NCBI RefSeq assembly: GCF_012910955.1
Contig: NZ_WTVQ01000019.1
Location: 1 to 64,000, forward strand
Direction: 5' to 3'
DNA: 64,000 bases
Origin: Aromatoleum diolicum
Lineage (GTDB): Bacteria; Pseudomonadota; Gammaproteobacteria; Burkholderiales; Rhodocyclaceae
Part shown: piece after piece, positions 60,317-64,000 of the stretch
Position numbering within the stretch: the first letter of the stretch is position 1
Layout of the letters: every line of letters begins with the position of its first letter
Program-made: the position numbers and the translations under genes
The notes under the pieces: generated by a model
Databases searched by the model: none
What the model was told of the DNA's origin: nothing
The model's input: only the letters and a program-made list of their open reading frames with translations

Positions 60317-61558
60317 ATGGCCGCTGCGCCCCTGCCGCTCGCTTTGCCCGATCTCGTCGCCGCGCGCGCGCGCATCAGCGACGCGGTGCTGCGCACGGTG
60401 CAATGGCAGAACGATCCCTTGTCCGAAGAACTCGGCGTGCCGCTACGTCTCAAGCTGGAGAATCTGCAACGTACCGGTTCGTTCAAGCTGCGCGGGGCGA
60501 CCTACAAGATCGCCCGCCTGCTCGACAGTGAGGTGCCGCCGACCGGCGTGGTCGCCGCGTCCGCCGGCAACCACGCGCAGGGCGTGGCGCGCGCGGCCGC
60601 GCTATGCGGCTTGCGCGCGGTGGTCGTCATGCCGACCAATGCGCCGCTCACCAAGATCCAGTCCTGCCGCAAACTCGGGGCGGAGGTGCGGCTGGTCGGC
60701 GACAACCTCGAAGTCGCGGCCGACGAGGCGCGCCGCCTGGCGACCGAAGAACATCTCGCCTTCCTGCATCCCTACGACGACTGGGACGTCATCGCCGGGC
60801 AGGCCAGCTGTGGCCTGGAAATGCTCGAAGACGCCCCCGACATGACCGTCGCGATCGTGCCGCTCGGCGGCGGCGGGCTGATTTCCGGCATTGCGCTGGC
60901 GCTCAAGCTGCAGAATCCGGCGATTCGCGTCATCGGCGTGCAGACCGAGGCGGTCGCCCCGTGGCGCTCATTCCTGCGTGACGGCTCGATCGAGGAAGTG
61001 CCGCCCGGCGCGCACACCATCGCCGACGGCATCAAGGTCAAGCGCCCCGGGCTGCTCACGCGCCAGGTGATCGCACGTTACGTCGACGAGATCGTCACCG
61101 TGGACGACAACGCCATTGCCGAAGCCATCGTCACCCTGCTGGAGCGCACCCGCACGATCGGCGAGGGCGCCGGCGTGGTGGGGCTGGCGGCGCTGATGCA
61201 GCGCAAGATCGCGCTGCGCCCGGACGACCGCGTTGTTGCGGTGATTTCCGGCGGCAATGTGGACATGACCCTGGTCGGGCGCTCGATCGACTACGGTCTG
61301 GCTTCCAGCGGGCGGTTGATGTGCGTCGCGGTGATGATATCCGACGCGCCGGGACAGCTCCTGGCCCTGCTCAAGACCGTCGCGGAGCTCGGCATGAATG
61401 TGCGCCACGTCGAACATCGCCGCGGCGAGCTGCACGTGGCGGTCGGCATGACCGAAGTGATTCTGCAGATGGAAACGCGCGATTCCGATCATCAGCGCGA
61501 GCTGCTGACGCACTTTGCGGCGCAAGGCCTGCGCGTGCGCAATCTGGTCGCCACCTGA
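60317..61558 (+). CDS. ilvA: Threonine ammonia-lyase with C-terminal ACT domain
   Basis: 413-aa PLP enzyme that deaminates threonine to 2-oxobutanoate for isoleucine synthesis. The PLP Lys lies in GSFKLRGA, with ASAGNHAQGVARAA and VPLGGGGLISGIAL around the cofactor site. One ACT domain (about 330-413, MISDAPGQLLALLKTVAEL) suggests allosteric control. It is shorter than E. coli IlvA (two ACT domains) and longer than TdcB, so it belongs to the single-ACT class. A 3' hairpin belongs to the minus-strand sRNA candidate rather than to this gene. Confidence 0.92.
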   Translation: MAAAPLPLALPDLVAARARISDAVLRTVQWQNDPLSEELGVPLRLKLENLQRTGSFKLRGATYKIARLLDSEVPPTGVVAASAGNHAQGVARAAALCGLRAVVVMPTNAPLTKIQSCRKLGAEVRLVGDNLEVAADEARRLATEEHLAFLHPYDDWDVIAGQASCGLEMLEDAPDMTVAIVPLGGGGLISGIALALKLQNPAIRVIGVQTEAVAPWRSFLRDGSIEEVPPGAHTIADGIKVKRPGLLTRQVIARYVDEIVTVDDNAIAEAIVTLLERTRTIGEGAGVVGLAALMQRKIALRPDDRVVAVISGGNVDMTLVGRSIDYGLASSGRLMCVAVMISDAPGQLLALLKTVAELGMNVRHVEHRRGELHVAVGMTEVILQMETRDSDHQRELLTHFAAQGLRVRNLVAT

Positions 61559-61576
61559 ACCGGGCATCCTGGAAAG

Positions 61577-61643
61577 AAAAACGGGGCTGCCGAAGCAGCC
61601 CCGGGAAATGACCTCCATCAGGGGTCAAGGGTTACGCATTTAC
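61577..61643 (-). ncRNA. Candidate minus-strand small RNA with UUCG-capped terminator
   Basis: Reading the minus strand, a perfect TATAAT (61650-61655) is followed about 7 nt later by a predicted start near 61643. The RNA would contain a small stem-loop (TGACC/GGTCA, about 61610-61626). It ends in a 9-bp GC hairpin with a TTCG tetraloop (61582-61603) followed by TTTTT. No minus-strand gene lies upstream that needs this terminator, and the plus strand lacks a U-tract after it. No convincing -35 box was found. RNA identity is unknown. Confidence 0.5.
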
Positions 61644-61649
61644 AGCCCC

Positions 61650-61655
61650 ATTATA
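61650..61655 (-). promoter_or_regulatory. Perfect -10 box (TATAAT) ahead of the sRNA candidate
   Basis: Exact sigma-70 -10 hexamer on the minus strand, within an AT-rich block of otherwise GC-rich DNA. The -35 region is weak. Confidence 0.4.
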
Positions 61656-61813
61656 GGGCGATATAACCCAGACCGCTCGCTGCGCGGATTGGTTCCCCCA
61701 GGCGGGTGTGAAATTTTTGGCATTCGGCGCATGCAAGGCGGTGGCGGCACATCGGGTGCCCGGCGACTGCTAGAATTCCGCCTTTGCCCTATCGCCGTTA
61801 CAGGAATATCGCC

Positions 61814-62425
61814 GTGCAGATCGTGTGTCTCGACCTTGAAGGTGTGCTCGTCCCGGAAATCTGGATCGAATTTGCCGAGCGTACCGGCATCCCCGAACTG
61901 CGTCGCACCACGCGCGACGAGCCCGACTACGACACGCTGATGAAGTACCGCCTGAACATCCTCGCGGAACGGAAACTCGGTCTGCCGGACATCCAGGACG
62001 TCATCGCCAGCATGGGGCCGATGGCCGGCGCGCGTGACTTCCTCGACGACCTGCGAGAAAGCTATCAGGTCGTGATCCTGTCGGACACCTTCGAGGAATT
62101 CGCCAAGCCGCTGATGAAGCAGCTCGGCTGGCCGACGCTGTTCTGTCATTCGCTCGTCGCCGACGCCAACGGCATGCTCGTCGGCTATCGCCTGCGCATG
62201 CCCGACCAGAAGCGCGAAGCGGTCAAGCGCTTCAAGGAAATCAATCTCAAGGTCGTGGCCGCGGGCGATTCCTACAACGACACCGCGATGCTTGGCGAGG
62301 CGCATGGCGGCATCCTGTTCCACCCGCCGGAGAACGTCATTCGCGAATTCCCGCAGTTCCCGGTGACCCGCAGCTACGCGGAGTTGCGCCGCGAGATCGA
62401 CAAGGCCTTCGCCCGCGTTGCCTGA
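61814..62425 (+). CDS. thrH: ThrH: phosphoserine phosphatase/homoserine phosphotransferase
   Basis: 203-aa HAD-superfamily enzyme of the ThrH group, able to dephosphorylate phosphoserine and transfer phosphate to homoserine. The first HAD motif is LDLEGVLVPEIW; the others are ILSDTF and AAGDSYNDTAML. GILFHPPENVIREFPQFP is typical of ThrH. GTG 61814 with AGGAA gives the standard N-terminus. It precedes purU in the same direction with 13 bp between. Confidence 0.94.
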   Translation: MQIVCLDLEGVLVPEIWIEFAERTGIPELRRTTRDEPDYDTLMKYRLNILAERKLGLPDIQDVIASMGPMAGARDFLDDLRESYQVVILSDTFEEFAKPLMKQLGWPTLFCHSLVADANGMLVGYRLRMPDQKREAVKRFKEINLKVVAAGDSYNDTAMLGEAHGGILFHPPENVIREFPQFPVTRSYAELRREIDKAFARVA

Positions 62426-62438
62426 ACGGGAAGGCATC

Positions 62439-63326
62439 ATGCATCGCGAACGCTTCTACACCCTGTCGGCATCCTGCCCTGACCGCGTCGGCATCGTCGC
62501 GCGCGTGTCCGGTTTCATCGCCGAGCACCGCGGCTGGATTCTCGAAACCTCGCTGCACGCCGAAGCGCCGCGCGCTGACGTCAAGGAGAGTGAAGTCGAC
62601 GGGCGCTACTTCATGCGCATCGAGATCAAGGCCGCGTCGCTGCCTTTCCACCTCGCCGAATTCCGCGAGCGCTTCCGTCCGCTGGCCGATGAACTCGAGA
62701 TGGACTGGAGCATCACCGATTCGGCGGTGAAGAAGCGCGTCGTCCTGCTGGTGTCGAAGCAGGAGCATTGCCTCTACGATCTGCTCGCACGCTGGCAGTC
62801 GAAGGAACTCGACATCGAGATCCCGTGCGTGATTTCGAACCACGACACCTTCCGTGGCTTCGTCGAGTGGCACGGCATCCCGTTTCACCATGTGCCGGTC
62901 ACCGCTGACAACAAGGCGTCGGCGTACGCCGAAGTGCAGCGCATCGTCGAGGAAGTGCGCGGTGAAACCATCGTGCTGGCGCGCTACATGCAGGTGCTGT
63001 CGCCCGAGCTGTGTGCCGCCTACCGCGGGCGCATCATCAACATCCATCACAGCTTCCTGCCGAGCTTCGTCGGCGCCAAGCCGTATCACCAGGCCTGGAC
63101 GAAGGGCGTCAAGCTGATCGGCGCGACCTGCCACTATGTTACCGAAGAGCTGGACCAGGGGCCGATCATCGAGCAGGACGTGATCCGCATCGACCACTCG
63201 GATTCGGTCGAGGACATGGTGCGCTACGGCAAGGACATCGAAAAGACCGTCCTCGCGCGCGGCCTGCGCTATCACCTCGAAGGCCGCGTGCTGACGCACG
63301 GCAACAAGACGATCGTGTTCCGCTGA
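62439..63326 (+). CDS. purU: Formyltetrahydrofolate deformylase
   Basis: 295-aa enzyme hydrolysing 10-formyl-THF to THF and formate, balancing the one-carbon pool. An N-terminal ACT-like domain (LSASCPDRVGIVARVSGFIA) precedes the formyl-transferase domain with the active-site region IINIHHSFLPSFVGAKPYHQ and GATCHYVTEELDQGPIIEQD. ATG 62439 has a GGAAGG box; an in-frame TTG at 62418 is less likely. A nested hairpin follows. Confidence 0.95.
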   Translation: MHRERFYTLSASCPDRVGIVARVSGFIAEHRGWILETSLHAEAPRADVKESEVDGRYFMRIEIKAASLPFHLAEFRERFRPLADELEMDWSITDSAVKKRVVLLVSKQEHCLYDLLARWQSKELDIEIPCVISNHDTFRGFVEWHGIPFHHVPVTADNKASAYAEVQRIVEEVRGETIVLARYMQVLSPELCAAYRGRIINIHHSFLPSFVGAKPYHQAWTKGVKLIGATCHYVTEELDQGPIIEQDVIRIDHSDSVEDMVRYGKDIEKTVLARGLRYHLEGRVLTHGNKTIVFR

Positions 63327-63328
63327 AC

Positions 63329-63361
63329 GTGACCGGACGGCGGTGCCCGCCGCTCGGTCAC
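63329..63361. terminator. Nested hairpin between convergent purU and chemotaxis receptor
   Basis: Outer stem GTGACCG/CGGTCAC (63329-63335, 63355-63361) with inner stem GGCGG/CCGCC. No U-tract on either strand. Likely bidirectional transcript end. Confidence 0.5.
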
Positions 63362-63369
63362 CGTTTGAC

Positions 63370-64000
63370 TCAGGCAGTGCGGAAGTTGCTCACCAACTGA
63401 CGCAAGGAGTCTGCGGTGTGCGCCGAATCGTCGGCCGCAGCGGCCATCTGTGCAATGGTCGCGCTGGTATGCTCGACCGCTTGCGAAATGGCTTCCATGC
63501 CGTTGGCGGTCTGTTCGGCGACGATGCGCTGCTCCTTGGTCGAGTGCGCGATATCTTCCGACAGGGCCGAAACGCGCTGTGCAGCGTCGACGATCTGCGT
63601 GAATGCCGCTTCGAGCTGGCCGATCTTGTCGGCGTCCTCGGCGACGTCGCTGTCCACCGCACGCATCGCCTGCACCGCGCAGGCGGCCTGCTGCTCCACG
63701 GTATGCACGATGTTCGAGATCTCGGCCGTGCTATGGCCGGTGCGCTCCGCGAGCTTGCGCACCTCGTCGGCCACCACCGCGAAGCCGCGCCCCGCTTCGC
63801 CTGCGCGCGCGGCCTCGATGGCGGCATTGAGCGCGAGCAGGTTGGTCTGGTCCGCGATCTCGCGGATCACCGTGGAGATGGCGTTGATCTGCTGGATGGA
63901 ACTGGAGAGGGCGCTCACGGCCTGCGTCGCCTCGGCCGAGGCATGCTGGGCGCGTTCGGTTGCCATGCGGCTCTCGCGCATCAGCTGACTGCCGCGTTCG
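63370..64000 (-). CDS. Methyl-accepting chemotaxis protein (C-terminal part, runs off window)
   Basis: C-terminal cytoplasmic signalling domain of a chemoreceptor. The hairpin tip is intact ([40 protein letters not shown]), the site that contacts CheA and CheW. The N-terminal sensor, transmembrane and HAMP parts are outside the window and the frame is open at the edge. No CheR/CheB pentapeptide tail is seen at its end (LVSNFRTA). Confidence 0.93.
   Translation of the reverse strand, partial: ERGSQLMRESRMATERAQHASAEATQAVSALSSSIQQINAISTVIREIADQTNLLALNAAIEAARAGEAGRGFAVVADEVRKLAERTGHSTAEISNIVHTVEQQAACAVQAMRAVDSDVAEDADKIGQLEAAFTQIVDAAQRVSALSEDIAHSTKEQRIVAEQTANGMEAISQAVEHTSATIAQMAAAADDSAHTADSLRQLVSNFRTA

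Noticed and set aside
61582-61603. Hairpin as the intrinsic terminator of ilvA
   Set aside because: On the plus strand it is followed by GGAAATG without T-residues; the U-tract exists only on the minus strand.

Overview
The window is a high-GC, densely packed chromosomal segment carrying about 60 protein genes and one tRNA, with no rRNA, CRISPR array, insertion sequence or phage genes seen. Gene content points to a betaproteobacterium of the Rhodocyclales type (Azoarcus, Aromatoleum, Thauera or Zoogloea relatives). The clues are an Azospirillum-like phenylpyruvate decarboxylase next to an Lrp regulator, a PEP-CTERM exoprotein, the proteobacterial ATP-grasp form of GshA, ThrH, and betaproteobacterial housekeeping neighbourhoods such as rph-rdgB-hemW and thiS-thiG-trmB. 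This placement is inferred from gene content, not computed.

Layout. Positions 1-10668 hold the tail of a LivM-like permease, a CHASE/PAS/GGDEF/EAL cyclic-di-GMP protein, an ada-alkA alkylation-repair pair, a LivK-like binding protein, ubiX, a Lon-N-domain protein, mutY and a flavin reductase. Positions 10669-25142 are the main accessory region: ten contiguous plus-strand genes, almost all overlapping or abutting, for an extracellular glycan or glycoconjugate. They encode two MurG-like and two GT4 glycosyltransferases, a heparinase II/III-type lyase, two paralogous APH-fold phosphotransferases, an MsbA-like fused ABC exporter, a polysaccharide-deacetylase-like protein and an AlgE-like outer-membrane barrel. 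A sigma-54-like promoter with an upstream inverted repeat precedes them. Positions 25236-29343 pair two FMN split-barrel proteins (one fused to GAF) with acetoin-dehydrogenase-type E1 alpha and beta. Positions 29471-33948 hold a Cu/Zn SOD lipoprotein, a divergent lrp/phenylpyruvate decarboxylase pair around a perfect palindrome, and an MFS exporter with a monooxygenase-like tail.

Positions 34286-48675 are mostly housekeeping: DUF808, tRNA-Gly(CCC), thiS/thiG, trmB, sppA, hemW, rdgB, rph, a PP2C phosphatase with a Ser/Thr kinase, yicC and several small families (DUF1499, C_GCAxxG_C_C, DUF2238, DUF488, EcsC). Positions 48800-49471 encode a PEP-CTERM exoprotein with its own sigma-54-like promoter. 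Then come an orphan TaqI-like adenine methylase, gshA-gshB-apbE-eamA, a LysR regulator, DUF2917, a DsbA-fold protein, a charged secreted protein, an ABC-F ATPase, threonine ammonia-lyase, a candidate minus-strand small RNA, thrH, purU and the C-terminus of a chemotaxis receptor running off the window.

The most interesting working idea is that the 11-25 kb glycan locus and the distant PEP-CTERM gene are both sigma-54-driven parts of one extracellular-matrix programme. The glycan locus lacks the usual Wzx/Wzy/Wza or synthase parts. It pairs a fused ABC exporter with an alginate-export-type porin and consists largely of duplicated enzyme pairs. Two further structural signals stand out: an unannotated minus-strand sRNA candidate at about 61577-61643, and a recurring class of GC-rich hairpins without U-tracts between convergent genes.
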